The translations under genes and the position numbers were made by a program. Positions 45,840-57,660 of a stretch of DNA of 64,000 nt are shown one piece after another. The DNA lies in assembly GCA_034766995.1 (NCBI GenBank), contig CM068317.1, positions 25,542,501-25,606,500 of the forward strand. The letters run 5' to 3'. Under the pieces are notes generated by a model. The model made no database searches, was not told where the DNA came from, and saw only the letters and a list, made by a program, of their open reading frames with translations. The DNA comes from Acanthacorydalis orientalis (lineage: Eukaryota; Arthropoda; Insecta; Megaloptera; Corydalidae). Positions within the stretch are counted from its first letter, which is position 1; every line of letters begins with the position of its first letter.

Positions 45840-46248
45840 GCACAATATTAGCGAAACGGACGCGTGTTTTTGCGCTAGCATGTCGATTGTTGCAAGCTGT
45901 CAAACGAAAATGCACGCACGCACGCACGCACTCGCCTCAACGATGAGCGCCGAGAACCGAACTGCGATACGATAATCGCGAACACTGCAAACTCGTGTCG
46001 ACGCTGGCCCGCGCGTCGGACGTCTGTGAGCGGCGTCGTGACGGTACTGTGTGTGTATGTCTCTCTTCGAATGCGTCGTGGCGTGCACTGTATAACTGCT
46101 GATATGCACCGCCACCATGGCTTTAGTGGTCGGCCAGACACGAACCCCCACCCCCACGCGACACGGAACATACAACCCCCACGGTTCGTCGCTCGCCGAC
46201 GCGATATCCTCCTCGCACCCTCTTTTCGTACATTTACAGACACACATT

Positions 46249-46305
<57 letters not shown>

Positions 46306-46580
46306 GTATGCACAGGTATGTGTACATGTATGTGATAGATTTGCGTGAACGTTAAATTCTTTTGTACATGGATGTGTGTAATATACGCGATTAATATAAG
46401 TGTGTGTAAGTAATGTGCGATGGAGTCTGTTCCTCTGACCGTATGATTTAATGCGAAAGGATATGAAGGCAATGAATTATTTTTGAACTTTCGAACAGAG
46501 TTTTTTTTCTGACACTCATTCGTGTCCGAACTAATAAAAAATCGTGTAGGTTTTTGTGTAACCGAGAACGAGCAGCTTGT
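45840..46580. other. CpG-rich island with a consensus translation start context
   Basis: The most GC-rich long stretch of the window (CACGCACGCACGCACGCACTC, CGACGCTGGCCCGCGCGTCGG). At 46108-46118 the plus strand has CCGCCACCATGG, a textbook Kozak context. The frame from there reads MALVVGQTRTPTPTRHGTYN, then GSSLADAISSSHPLF, before running into an (AT)n tract. The minus strand is also open over 150 codons, so openness alone is not evidence. A host 5' exon, promoter region or conserved non-coding element is plausible. It also contains a (GCAC)n-like run at 45911-45930. Confidence 0.3.
46249..46303. repeat. (AT)n microsatellite
   Basis: Pure TA array inside the CpG-rich island. Confidence 0.95.
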
Positions 46581-46940
46581 CGAGTGATTTTCTCTCTGAA
46601 ATTTAAATATCGCTGGTCAGGATGGCCGTTCTTGAAAATTGAATGAAAAAATCTTATTGTCCCGCTTCTGTAACTGAAATATGTCCGAGATTTGTGTGAT
46701 GAAAATGATGTGACATATCGATTTTTTCTGAAATAAGTAGTTTCATACAGAATAATAATGGGAACGTGCGGCTAAATTCGCTCTTGTCAATAAAATAACA
46801 CCACTTAACAACACAATATTTTCTTATACAGGAATGCTCAATTTGGTTCTTTAATATTTCTATATAAAGATATTCTTGTTTGAGATATTGTTTTATTACT
46901 GAAGATGAAATTTAAATGAAGAAGATTTGTAATTTCCCAT

Positions 46941-46961
46941 ATATATATATATACGTACGTA

Positions 46962-46992
<31 letters not shown>

Positions 46993-47025
46993 CGTATACG
47001 TATACATATATATATATATATACTG
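46941..47025. repeat. (AT)n microsatellite with ACGT interruptions
   Basis: TA runs broken by ACGTACGTA and ACGTATACGTATAC. Confidence 0.95.
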
Positions 47026-47387
47026 ACAAATATATAAATATCAATAAAGAAGAATAAAGCTAAACTTTATCCGGATAAATAGGGTTCCACTGTAAATATG
47101 TTATATTCTCTTCTGCTATATGTGTCTTCAGCAAAAGATACAATAGATAATAGGTTTGTTTTGAAAGAAACAATATCATTGAATCTGATGAATCTTAAAC
47201 GGAAAAGTTATTATTAATTGTAGTACACTAACAAATGTTACCAATTAATAAAGTTAACAAATTTAATGTCTTTCATCAATATCAAACAAAAAAATTCATT
47301 ATTTTTTTATAATTTATTAAATTCGTACACATTATATAAATGTACTGATTTCATGTACCACATTTTTTCAAATTGAGTTTTAGTACA

Positions 47388-47398
47388 CACACACACAC

Positions 47399-47441
<43 letters not shown>
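47388..47441. repeat. (CA)n-(TA)n-(GA)n compound microsatellite
   Basis: Three dinucleotide blocks in direct succession: CACACA, TATATA, GAGAGA. 47442-47865 shows nothing further. Confidence 0.95.
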
Positions 47442-47443
<2 letters not shown>

Positions 47444-47865
47444 AACAAAGACAGACATGTATGTGTTTGTTATTTTTAACTTTTAGTTTTTATGAATAAA
47501 ATAAATTTTATTGATAAAACTATTTGAAAGAAGTTTAACAATCAAAATCATATAGCAAACTATTGATACAAACATTATTCAGACTTGATCTATCGCACAA
47601 AAATATTCACAGACAAACGAACTCTTGCAAATACTATTTCATAAATGTATTTATTTTGAATACGACAAATTTGAGGTTTATAAATGTTCCATGTTTATTC
47701 GTTCGTCCGAATGAATGTGAACATAAAAAGTTACTAACATTGATTAAAAAAAGATTCAATTGACAAAAGCGCATATGATATGGTAGCGAATTCGTTACTA
47801 AACCAATTACTTAATTTCCATTTCCGAACCCTTGCAAATCATTTCTTTTCAATCACATATCTATG

Positions 47866-47887
47866 TATTTATCTATCTATCTATCTA

Positions 47888-47939
<52 letters not shown>
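47866..47939. repeat. (CTAT)n then (AT)n microsatellite
   Basis: Five CTAT-like units followed by a TA array. Confidence 0.95.
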
Positions 47940-47941
<2 letters not shown>

Positions 47942-48012
47942 AATGTTTTTGCATAATAATCTGTTGCGTATCGACCCCTCCTTATATTATGTCAGCCTTC
48001 CTTGCTTTACTT

Positions 48013-48017
<5 letters not shown>

Positions 48018-48060
<43 letters not shown>

Positions 48061-48071
48061 AATATATACAA

Positions 48072-48104
<33 letters not shown>

Positions 48105-48122
48105 TATATATATATATATATA
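48018..48122. repeat. (AT)n microsatellite with CA interruptions
   Basis: Three TA runs separated by CACAAATATATACAAA and CACACACACA. 48123-49023 is unique, AT-rich and without a recognised feature. Confidence 0.95.
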
Positions 48123-49021
48123 TTAGCAGTATTTTTTTTAAAAAAATAATATCTATTTACTTTTAATGCTTGTATTTTTTAGTAATTTGTTTTTATTTCT
48201 TATTGACATGTGTACTTTCAATTTTGTGATATTCATTGATATGCATCATGCCTGTCATGTTTAAAAAAATATTTTATTTGAAATATTTACAGAACAGTGT
48301 CTCAGTACGACAAAATAGAATATTCATATTTTTTTAGTTAAACAAAGCAACTTTTATGTATGCTCTTTTTCTCTATAGTTCTCATCCGCACTAATCCAAA
48401 TTGATGTGACATTTTATATAAGAACATATTTATTTAAAAATAATATTTCAAAGAATCTTCTATTTCGACAAATTTATACCAGCATAACTTTCATTTGTCT
48501 CTTTAATAGGGAGAAATAAGACAATGAAATCCTCATGTTGTTCCAATCTTGATCAATTTGTATTCAAACTCTTTCTTTATTTACATTCATACATTTTCTG
48601 ATTGTACAAAGCGTCGAACGAAATCTTTGACGAGAACAGAATGCAAAAATTCAATTATATTATCGTTTCGTTCCCTGAAAACACAGCTTAATCTCTTACG
48701 GTTCACATAGAATTGCCAGTAATCGTGACACTTTTATGTCACTTGATCTTGATCTGGACATACCTATGTCTCTAAGGTATCTTCAACATCTTGTACATTT
48801 CAGTGAAATATTTCCTCAGTTTGAAACAAAATTATTACTCCATTTCATAAACAGGACACACGGGAGGACGCACAAAATATAATTATTACTTGCTTATTTG
48901 CGACCATCTAACCAAAAACTAATAAAACTTAAACACGGTATGTTTAAAGCTTGGGTCTATTATGTTACTTTATACTCTCATAATACAAAATTGGTCCTAG
49001 AAATTTCTAACATACTGTATG

Positions 49022-49023
<2 letters not shown>

Positions 49024-49081
<58 letters not shown>
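49024..49081. repeat. (AT)n microsatellite
   Basis: Pure TA array of about 29 units. Confidence 0.95.
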
Positions 49082-49084
<3 letters not shown>

Positions 49085-49139
49085 TTAAACATAACGACAT
49101 TAAACGAATTAAATTCGTCGTTACATTAACAATACTCTA

Positions 49140-49325
49140 AATGTATGTGTATGTATGTGTGTGGCGTGCAGACCGCACCGATATTTCGCGGAGTGGCCTT
49201 TCTTATCACCAACAGACTTGGCGTTTTATTCGTGTGTCGTTTGGACGGGCGTCGCGCGGACGTCATACCTGCGTCTGTTCGCAATATATTCATTAAAACG
49301 CCGCGTCCTTGACCTTTGATCAAAC
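49140..49325. other. Short CpG-rich island
   Basis: About 180 bp of GC-richer sequence (GGACGGGCGTCGCGCGGACG, AACGCCGCGTCCTTGACC) between two (AT)n arrays. Both strands are open, so no CDS is called. It starts after a GTGTGTGGCGTGCAG that could act as a splice acceptor. Candidate exon or conserved non-coding element. Confidence 0.25.
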
Positions 49326-49354
49326 ATTTTCACTCTCAAAACTTTATTCTACAC

Positions 49355-49356
<2 letters not shown>

Positions 49357-49411
<55 letters not shown>
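49357..49411. repeat. (AT)n microsatellite
   Basis: Pure TA array. 49412-50389 is AT-rich without a supported feature. Confidence 0.95.
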
Positions 49412-49415
<4 letters not shown>

Positions 49416-50389
49416 TTTTATGCACGAATAGAAACTTTAGAGAGATTTTAATCGTTTTATTTAAATATGTGTGTAGGTGTATCCGTAAATGCAACAAAAA
49501 AAGCTATAATCAACTTCAACCATCCGTGAAACTTTTTTTTTCTTACAGAATATTTAACTTCTGACGTGTAATTTCTCATTCAAAAATATAAACATGTACA
49601 AAAAATTAGTAAACATATACAATATACAACATAAACGCTCACTTACTCATACACAAATAGTCACACATACACTTGTATATACTATCACACTTAAAATATA
49701 CGGTCATTGTGTATGTTTTTTTTTTTATTTTTATTGACTTATTTTTAAAATGCTATACGAAATCGAAAGAGGGGTTACCATACTACTTCTTAATCCCCTT
49801 CTCTCCCATCTGCGCTACACTTCTTGCAGTCTTATTTTATGGTGAATATAAATTGAATTTGTTAATATCTTACGACATTACTCTAAATTTAATGTGATAT
49901 ATAACCAATATGTTCACTCTTCAAATTTTTTTTTATAAATAGTATATATTAATGATGGGTGAGAAGGACAAGATAATTTAAAATTTCCTTTCTGTGTAAG
50001 TTTACTCCGAGACATGATTTTTAACATTGAAGCATTATATTCAAATTGTATATACAACGACAAAAAGTCTGTTAGTTTTCTTACAAATTTTTTCGGCTCA
50101 CAAACCACAAAAGTTTTTTCTAGTCAAAAAGATTCAATAAATAATTATTGATCGTTTTTGACTATTGCTTATATGCATTTCGATGGAAAGTCCGTTATCT
50201 TAAGAGCACTGAGATACAGAAAAAAAATCTTGATTTTATTCATTTTGATTTTTGTTTAATAATACAGGATTTATAATCTTTTAATAAATACTATAATTAG
50301 ATTTCACCAATAAGAAGCAATTAATGTCTTACTATATTTAAATCGTACTCATAAATTTATTTAATAGACACTATTAGTAAGTGAGACCT

Positions 50390-50402
50390 ACTTTCAGTAT
50401 TT
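50390..50402. repeat. Left target-site duplication of the LINE insertion
   Basis: ACTTTCAGTATTT, identical to 51358-51370. Confidence 0.9.
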
Positions 50403-51357
50403 GGTTGGTTATGGTTATGTTTGAGAGGGGGAGGAAGCTCTCTTGCCTTCCGGCACTTAGACTCGAGGTCCATTATGCCTTCCCTCGGCTTGATCAAAAC
50501 TACTCGGGAAGTCTCGCTTCCTTCCAGAAGCCTATCAGCCTGCCCGAGTTTATAGACCCTAGTCCGTTCGCGGTGAGGAAAAACTCCCCAAACTATCGTC
50601 GCCTTAAATTGACCCATGCTGGACATTCCGCGAGGAGGTGAATGGGGGTCTCCTTGGCCCCTCCACACCATCTACACTTCTGGTCCGTCCTTCGGCCTTG
50701 TATATGTTCATGGTAGCTTAATCTCCCGTGTCCTGTGACAATTCGCACAAGGAGCCGGGAGAAGGATCTGCCACTTGTATAGATTCTCTTGGTCCAGTCC
50801 TTATTTGGGGTCTGGCCTAAGAGTACCCTGGATTGCCGACAACCGTCAATCTTTAGCCACCATTCTGAGTGTTCTGACTCGACCCACTCCCGAATGGCGC
50901 CCTTGGCCCAGCATCTCGCTAGCCATACGAAGGGCTCTGGCCCCTCCACTGCGAACCTGGCTCCTAATGAGGTCAGTCTGTCCGCTATTTCGTTCCCCCG
51001 TGTGCCCGTATGACCCGGTACCCACAGAAGGTGAACCTCGTTCTGGAAAGCCAGTCTGCTGAGAGCTATCTCGCATTCCAAAACCAACCTTGAAACGGTG
51101 ACATGGGAAGCAAGGAACAGCCTCACCGGCCACGGGGACGTCTAGTATACAGATAGCTCCAGAACGGAGGGGAGGTCTGGAGCTGGATATTACTGCCGCA
51201 GGGACTGGAGGGGTACATTTATCCCTCTTGGACTGTATGCTACAGTGTTCCAATCCGAGGTCACTGCTATTCTGGGATACGTCCAGAGGCAAGAAGAACT
51301 CGGAGTTAGGGGTAGACGGATCACTATCTGCTCGGATAGTCAGGTAACACTGAAAGC
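50403..51357 (-). mobile_element. LINE insertion with 5' inversion
   Basis: Exact 13-bp duplications flank the insertion. From the left edge to about 51120 the LINE runs on the minus strand and ends (3') in an (ATAACC)n-like tail, CATAACCATAACCAACC. From about 51125 to 51357 the adjoining, more 5' part of the same ORF lies on the plus strand. This head-to-head layout is the signature of twin priming during target-primed reverse transcription. It is a recent copy: both halves are almost free of stops. Confidence 0.9.
50560..51126 (-). pseudogene. LINE ORF2 tail: second half of RNase H domain and zinc-knuckle
   Basis: SRLVLECEIALSRLAFQNEV, then LLWVPGHTGTRGNEIADRLT (the His and last Asp of an RNase H domain). 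Next come WAKGAIREWVESEHSEWW, LLVRIVTGHGRLSYHEH, and CRWCGGAKETPIHLLAEC (CX2CX8HX4C). It ends NLRRRQFGEFFLTANGLG, and beyond that IGFWKEARLPE and a stop. The domain order (RNase H, then Cys-His knuckle) is that of R1/I/Jockey-like ORF2 proteins. The first half of the RNase H fold lies inverted alongside. Confidence 0.85.
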
Positions 51358-51369
51358 ACTTTCAGTATT
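51125..51369 (+). pseudogene. LINE ORF2: first half of RNase H domain, inverted
   Basis: The plus-strand frame reads YTDSSRTEGRSGAGYYCRR, FIPLGLYATVFQSEVTAILG, RRITICSDSQVTLKAL. These carry the first Asp (YTDSS), the Glu (SEVTA) and the second Asp (SDSQ) of the RNase H active site. The final Leu codon overlaps the target duplication. Joined conceptually, it precedes the minus-strand half. One TAG lies just before YTDSS. Confidence 0.85.
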
Positions 51370-51370
51370 T
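51358..51370. repeat. Right target-site duplication of the LINE insertion
   Basis: ACTTTCAGTATTT. 51371-52369 beyond it is AT-rich and shows no supported feature. Confidence 0.9.
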
Positions 51371-52369
51371 AATGAAAGAGTATAAACAATGATGAAGAGT
51401 ATAATCCATAACTTTTAAGTTTGTGATTAATATAATCTAATACATTCTCAAACAAAAATGACCAGTTTTATATATCAAGTCTGAAACTTTAGTTGAATAA
51501 CTTAAATCGCTTAAAATATTTAAATCGACTTTATTTAATAAAAGTATAACTTTTGATTTACTACTACTGTTTTCATTATTCATCAAAGCGCAGTTATTTC
51601 GTTATAATTATATTTAGATTCCAATTGGAAATTTAATTATTTTCCTAAAATTTATCGTAGCAAAAAATAGTAACAGACCCCGCTGAAATAATTTCTGTAA
51701 CCAAAAAGTACATAAAATAGTACTCTACTTAATAAGAATATTCACAAGATTGACATACGTTCATATAATCTATGATAATAAATACAAAAGCATGGTATGT
51801 GCTTTGATATTTATACTTTGATATAATATATAAGTTGATACTTTCATACTTATGTAAATTTATACTCTAATCAAACAGCTCTAATTGTTTGTTGTATATA
51901 CACAGCATTTTATGTGAATAACTAACAATTCTGTATATACTTTTTTTGCTATGTAGTTATACAGTTTACAAACTACACAATGTTAATATTGTTTCTGCGG
52001 ATACTAAAACACAATATACAACAGCCAGTCAGATACAAGAACTAACGTAGAAATTTAAAAATACATAAAAACAAATAATGTATACTTTGGTTATACTTTC
52101 ACTGCACTTTATATCCTATAATTAATTGTGTCAATTCATCAAAGTAATTTCAGTTTGTAGTCACAGATTTGAAATGTCCCACCTTCTGCGGGATACATCC
52201 AATTTTTTTACGATATGAGTCGTGAACGTCAATGTTAGAGTGATACAGTGCAGAAAAGCTGAAGGGCCATCCATTTCTACGAAAAGTATACTTTGATATT
52301 TACTATAAATACTAAATCGTAAATTGTATGTGTTTATGTCAATCTTATGAATACTTCATTTATATGTAT

Positions 52370-52553
<184 letters not shown>

Positions 52554-52741
52554 ATTAATTTACTTATCAAGTATAAGAATGTAAAGCTTTCGCTTTTAAA
52601 TAAATTCCTGATTGTTTTACTGCACTTACACATTATATTTTTCTAACATAAGCTAACATACTTTTCAGTACGTAAATAGATATCTTTTATAATTAAAGAA
52701 ATTCATATGAAGAATCGAAAACAAAATCAAACTTTATTTGT

Positions 52742-53407
52742 ATTGGTTGGTAGAAAAATAGTTGCGGTTTAAGCACTCATTTGTTAAGCTTTTTAGATTT
52801 TCCTGGCTGTTTTAAGTGGTCCAGAACTCTTGAATGACTAACGCCCAACTTTTGTGCAAGCTCTCGAATTGTTGTATGTGGTTCTTATTCAACTAACAAC
52901 TTCAGTTAGTCGTTATGAACTGAATGAGGATGCCTGCGATCTTCTTCATCTTCAAGGCTTTCATTACCAGTACGAAATTTTTGGAAGCATCATTGGACTG
53001 TACGGTCATTAACTGTATTCACAATAAAAGCATCGTTTAGTTTACGAGCAGTTTGTTATTTTACCACCCGTTTTGAACTCGTACAAAAAAATGCTCTTTG
53101 CTTCTTTTCCATCTTTAACAGTACCCATACCAAAATCATTGTTTAGTTTACGAGAAGTTTTTATTGCTTTACCACTCGTTTTGAACTTATACAAAAAAAT
53201 GCTGTTTTTTGCTTCTTTTCCATCTTTAGTTCAATAGACGAATTTGAAGCAAAATTAATAATAAAACCAAAGTCGATGTTACCAGAATAGAGACCGAAAA
53301 ATGCACTTTAAAATGATATTAACAACACGATGAAATGATATTTTCATTGAAAGAAGCCAAGGTTAGAATTCGCAAAAAAAAACACATTTATTTTCCTATC
53401 AGCCTAA
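52742..53407 (-). mobile_element. cecropia-type mariner, internally deleted and partly duplicated
   Basis: The ends are TTGGTTGGTAGAAAAATAGT and (right, reverse complemented) TTAGGCTGATAGGAAAATAA. On the minus strand the first helix-turn-helix region occurs twice in tandem (about 53010-53105 and 53110-53230). It is followed by FRTGNESLEDEEDRRHPHSV, LAQKLGVSHSRVLDHLKQPG, then KSKKLNK and a jump to the 3' terminal repeat (deletion joint near 52771-52785). This joint is about a dozen codons further into the gene than in the 20 and 38 kb copies, so the deletion is independent. Confidence 0.85.
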
Positions 53408-53419
53408 TACATACTTTTA

Positions 53420-53717
53420 TATAATTTATGTAATAATTATTTAAATAATTTACTATTATATTATTTTATCAAAAATTACAACTAAGTACTACACTGGTTC
53501 TTCAGTTTTTTGTAAATAACATTTCTATTTACTTGACTGATTAATATATATTCCGCCAGTTTGTTTATTAGCTTTTTCCAATTTATAGAACTATAAAGAA
53601 GAAATCCATAGTTAATTGTTTGAAAATAAAATACATAACTCTGATAAAAATGTAATAAACTTTTAAAAATAAAAGTTAATTGAATCTTAAAAATATTTAT
53701 TTTTGATTAAGTATTTG

Positions 53718-53753
<36 letters not shown>

Positions 53754-54540
53754 AGTATAGAGAGAGAGAGAAAAGAGAAAGAAAAAAGAGCAAGAAAGTC
53801 AGAAAGAATAAAATATAATATAATTTATTTAGTAGTTGTTTAAATAATTTACCAATAAATTATTTTATCAAATAATATAACTAAGTACTACACTGGTTCT
53901 TCAGTTTTTTGTAAATAAAATTTCTATTTACTTGCCTGATTGATATACATTCCTCCAGTTTGTTTATCACCTTTTTCCAATTTATAGAACTATAGAGAAG
54001 AAATCCATAGTAATTGTTCGAAAATAAAATACATAACTCTGATAAAAATTTAATAAACTTTTAAAAATAAAATTTAATTGATTAATTAAAATATTTAATT
54101 TTGATTAAGTGTATATATATATAGAGAGAGAGAGAAAGAGAGAAACGGGCAGGAAAGACAGAAAGAATAAAGTAAAAAAAAAATTAATTAATAGTTGTTT
54201 AAATAATTTACTATTATATTGTTTTATCAAATAATACAACTAAGTACTACACTGGTTCTTCAGTTTTTTGTAAATAAAATTTCTATTTACTTGACTGATT
54301 GATATACATTCCTCCAGTTTGTTTATCACCTTCTTCCAATTTATAGAACTATAGAGAAGAAATCCATAGTTAATTGTTTGAAAATAAAATACATAACTCT
54401 GATAAAGATTTAAGAAATTTTTAAAAATAAAAGTGTATTAAATAATTAAAATATTTATTGTTGATTATGTATATATAGAGAGAGATAGAGCGAGAAGAGA
54501 GGGGACAGACAGAAAGAATAAAATATATTGTATACACTTA
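53420..54540. repeat. Three-unit tandem array, period about 360-400 bp
   Basis: The landmark ACTAAGTACTACACTGGTTC occurs at 53481, 53880 and 54239. Each unit also has TTCAGTTTTTTGTAAATAA, GTTTGTTTAT, CCAATTTATAGAACTATA, then GATTA-GT, (AT)n and (GA)n. On the minus strand all three units keep an open frame that reads YGFLLYSSINWKK, then INKL, QVNRN-IYKKLKNQCST and a stop. Most differences between units change the amino acid, so selection on a protein is not evident. The family is unrecognised. Confidence 0.85.
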
Positions 54541-54880
54541 TTTTAATAACAGAGTTTATTTGTCAGACACTGTCAAACAAACAATTTAAAACTAGTCATC
54601 AGAATAATAAAATTACTAAATATAAGACTTAATAAATGTAAAATTAAACTGAAATTTTTTCAATAAAAAAAATCTCAATATGACCAAGTTCAATGACATT
54701 TCACACATATACGTCACAATAAAAGGTTGCTTCAAGTTTTTCAGTATTTATTCTAGGATTTATTATCTTTTCATAACTTCCAATTCATTGACTTTAAATT
54801 TAAATTCGATTCTCGCTTCTGCTTGAATGTAAGACCGGCGAAAAGGTTTCAAGAAAATGTCCAGACAAATAACGTCTCAC
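54541..54880. other. AT-rich stretch, nothing recognised
   Basis: No element ends, repeats or protein similarity seen. Confidence 0.5.
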
Positions 54881-55580
54881 GAGATAGACATTTACCATTT
54901 TCATTCACGTTTAACTTGATTATCGTTCTGATTTGCTGTCCGCCCATTTCGTGTGGAGACGGCGAAAATCGTAAAGAAAACTGTCATATCGGATGACTGT
55001 TCGTCATAGTATGAGCAATCGAGAAGAAAATGTTTATCAGCTCAATGACGTTTGCAAATAGGTTTCGTCCCGCCCACGACGTACAACATTTATACGAAAA
55101 CAATCTCTCGTCATCCATTTACATCCATTTCTAACGGCTCGTCGGTCGACCTCACCCACTCCGGCACCGGAATGATTGTACTACGCGAGATCGGATGACT
55201 CACGGATGAACGTCGTTTTCCATGAATCAGCCCGTCCTAAAGAATCTTCCTCGTCTGCGAACACGTCTAGACGGAACCGAATACGCGACACACAGTGTAG
55301 TATCAGTATGTACGTACATACATACATATATTTTAATATATTAGATGCGCGATTGGGGTTCGGTTTCGGTCTCCACACGATCCGAATCAAACGGGAGTGG
55401 GTGAGTAACAAGGCGACTGAACTTTTCGCCAACGAACTTTCCGATTTCGACGTTTTTCATAGCCGATAGCTCTCTTCCGCACGGATTTTATTTACTCGAC
55501 GAGCTCGAGTTAGCTTAATCGGTCGTCACACTCCGTCACATTAAACAAGCCATAGACATTCTCTCAGTTCGAGTTTCATG
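54880..55580. other. CpG-bearing island
   Basis: Mixed composition with many CG steps (GGCTCGTCGGTCGACCTC, CTAGACGGAACCGAATACGCG). A 97-codon plus frame at 55176-55469 and an 83-codon minus frame overlap it, and neither resembles a family. A palindromic TATGTACGTACATA lies near 55307. Candidate host regulatory or exonic DNA. Confidence 0.3.
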
Positions 55581-56002
55581 ATTAGTCTATTTCTCACACA
55601 CATGCATCACACATGTGTATAATGAAAATTTTAAAATCTCTGTTAAATATCAAGGAATTGAAAAAAAATGAAACATCAAACTCATTTTTTAAACTGAAAT
55701 AAGTTACATAAATAACTTGTTTATTTCTGTTATGTTAGTCAGTTTGCCACATATTTTTTTTATTGATTTGTTATACCCTCTCTCATCTCATACCTCTTTA
55801 AGAAACATGCTCACAAATACTGTCTTATTTTTATTCTGTTTGTTATTTTTCCATATTTATCAATTTATAAGATTTACTCTCGATTTATTTTGAATTTTTG
55901 TAACATTTTGTTCTACATTTCAGCTCTTTTGAAATGTTTAGATTTTTTTTAAATCGATTTATTTATTTTTCTCGATCGTTTCAGAATATACAAACATATA
56001 TA

Positions 56003-57592
56003 CAGTGACCCCAAAAACTGTTCGCGAAAATGTAAAGTTTTTTTAAAAAAATGAGAAACTTGACGCATGTGGAGAAAAATATTAATTTGTTTATTCATTA
56101 TTAAATTTTATAGTGTTATGACAAAAAAATATTTTATATAAATATTGTATCACTTATATCACTTCTAGAAATTACTTCATCTTTCTTACTGTGTGAACAC
56201 TTTTTTGATCGAGTGCAATGTTTACTGTTTTATGGAATTCAATACATCGTTAGCCTCCTTGTGATTTTAAAACTGTTTCTATTGTTTGGCATACTGCCTA
56301 TTAAATTTCCCAATGTGGACTCTTCAATACTTTTCCATGCTTGATTGGTTCTATTCCATAATTCATCAATGATCTTTGGTACTTCTCCGATGAATATAAG
56401 TTTTCTTTTAATATAACCCATAAATGTTCTAATGCGTTTAAGTCAGAAGATTGTAGTGGCCAATCAATTGCAACAATTTAGTCCGTTTGTAGGAAATTTG
56501 TCGTAATTTTAACTGTATGATTGCGGTCGTAGCCTTGCATAAATACAAAATCTGTTTGCTCACACCCTAACTTTCAATGCTTGAAAGAAACGAATCCCTA
56601 AGGATTTCCATGTAATCCACCACTTTTATAATCTGTTGAATTCTAATTTTCGTAATTTATTTCCCATAAAACAACCCCGAACCATCAAATAGTTGCCTCC
56701 GAACGTTAACATTTTCATAACATTTCGCTCTTCCAGCCTGTATTTTGGATTTATCTAAGTCCAAACACGTCCATCTAAGAGTATACGGTTAACTTCAGTC
56801 CCATCTGAACATACGATTTGGTTCCAATGAACAGCATTCCAATGTTTATATTTTTTTGTAAAATTCAACTACTTTATAGGTATCAATCAACAACGGATTT
56901 TTAGCTTGTATTTTGCTTTAAGTACTGATTTGTAGACAATTTTTGACACTCTCGATACAAACATTGATTTACAGATCCTTTTGGGAGGCATGTTGTCCTG
57001 TGTACTGTTGTTCACTGCTCCTGTGCAGATCAGGCGACGAATTTTGCATTTGGTCTCAGTAGTCAATTCTTTGGTCGTCCTTCTTTATTGACCTCAACAA
57101 CGATTTTAAATTCTTTTTTTATTTTTGATACTAACCCATTAGATACACCGTATAAAGAAACAATTTTACAGACTAGAGGTGACATTTTTATTTCCGTTGC
57201 AATTGCCTTTCTCATATTAGTGCTGTTTCGTTTTCCCGTCTCAAAGTCAGAACAATTTACTTCATTTGTCAGATTTGAACAAAATCTAATTTATTACCTT
57301 GTTTCTTTATTATTTCTCGGAAAATTTAAAGAATGGAAATATTAAAAATATTTACTTGGTAAAATTTAGTATTCAACAATACTTCATCCAAGAAACTGTT
57401 CACGATCTGTACTGTATTTCGAATGCGAATCATTTTCAATTGCAGCAAAAAAATGACTAAAATGCTGCATCGCCAGACTATGTGATTTCAATCTAGAACA
57501 CAATGAAGATAATCGGGAATTCCCCGAAGTAATCGTTCGTTTTCAGATTAAAGTGTTGCCAATCAAAACTTCGTGAACGGTTTTTCGGGTCA

Positions 57593-57595
<3 letters not shown>
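56003..57595 (-). mobile_element. Tc1-type element, full length, decayed
   Basis: The left end is CAGTGACCCCAAAAACTGTT then CGCGAA; the right end reverse complemented is CAGTGACCCGAAAAACCGTT then CACGAA. TA lies on both sides. The 1593 bp length is typical for Tc1. The right TA opens into an (AT)n array. Confidence 0.9.
56239..57120 (-). pseudogene. Tc1 transposase pseudogene
   Basis: Minus-strand blocks: LTTETKCKIRRLICTGAVNN (second helix-turn-helix), NFTKKYKHWNAVHWNQIVC, SDGTEVNRILLDGRVW (first Asp, SDG for SDE), INPKYRLEERNVMKMLTFGG, FVFMQGYDRNHTVKI. In the last one the second catalytic Asp, normally QDND, reads QGYD. Then come AIDWPLQSSDLNALEHLW (catalytic Glu present) and the open C-terminus 56421-56239. 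Several stops. Inactive. Confidence 0.85.
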
Positions 57596-57652
<57 letters not shown>

Positions 57653-57660
57653 GTATATAT
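57596..57660. repeat. (AT)n microsatellite at a Tc1 end
   Basis: Pure TA array beginning with the TA target site of the Tc1 element. 57661-58750 is AT-rich, with a small (AT)n at 58511-58534 and no gene. Confidence 0.95.

Noticed and set aside
50846..51292. 148-codon minus-strand frame spanning the LINE inversion seam
   Set aside because: It reads antisense to the inverted RNase H half and out of frame with the other half; it is a shadow of the real LINE frames.
55300..55335. Palindromic GTACGTAC repeat as a possible regulatory site
   Set aside because: It is part of a short TACA-type simple repeat; no factor can be named.
57088..57345. 85-codon plus-strand frame inside the Tc1 element
   Set aside because: Lies on the opposite strand of the Tc1 transposase and its 5' region; no similarity of its own.
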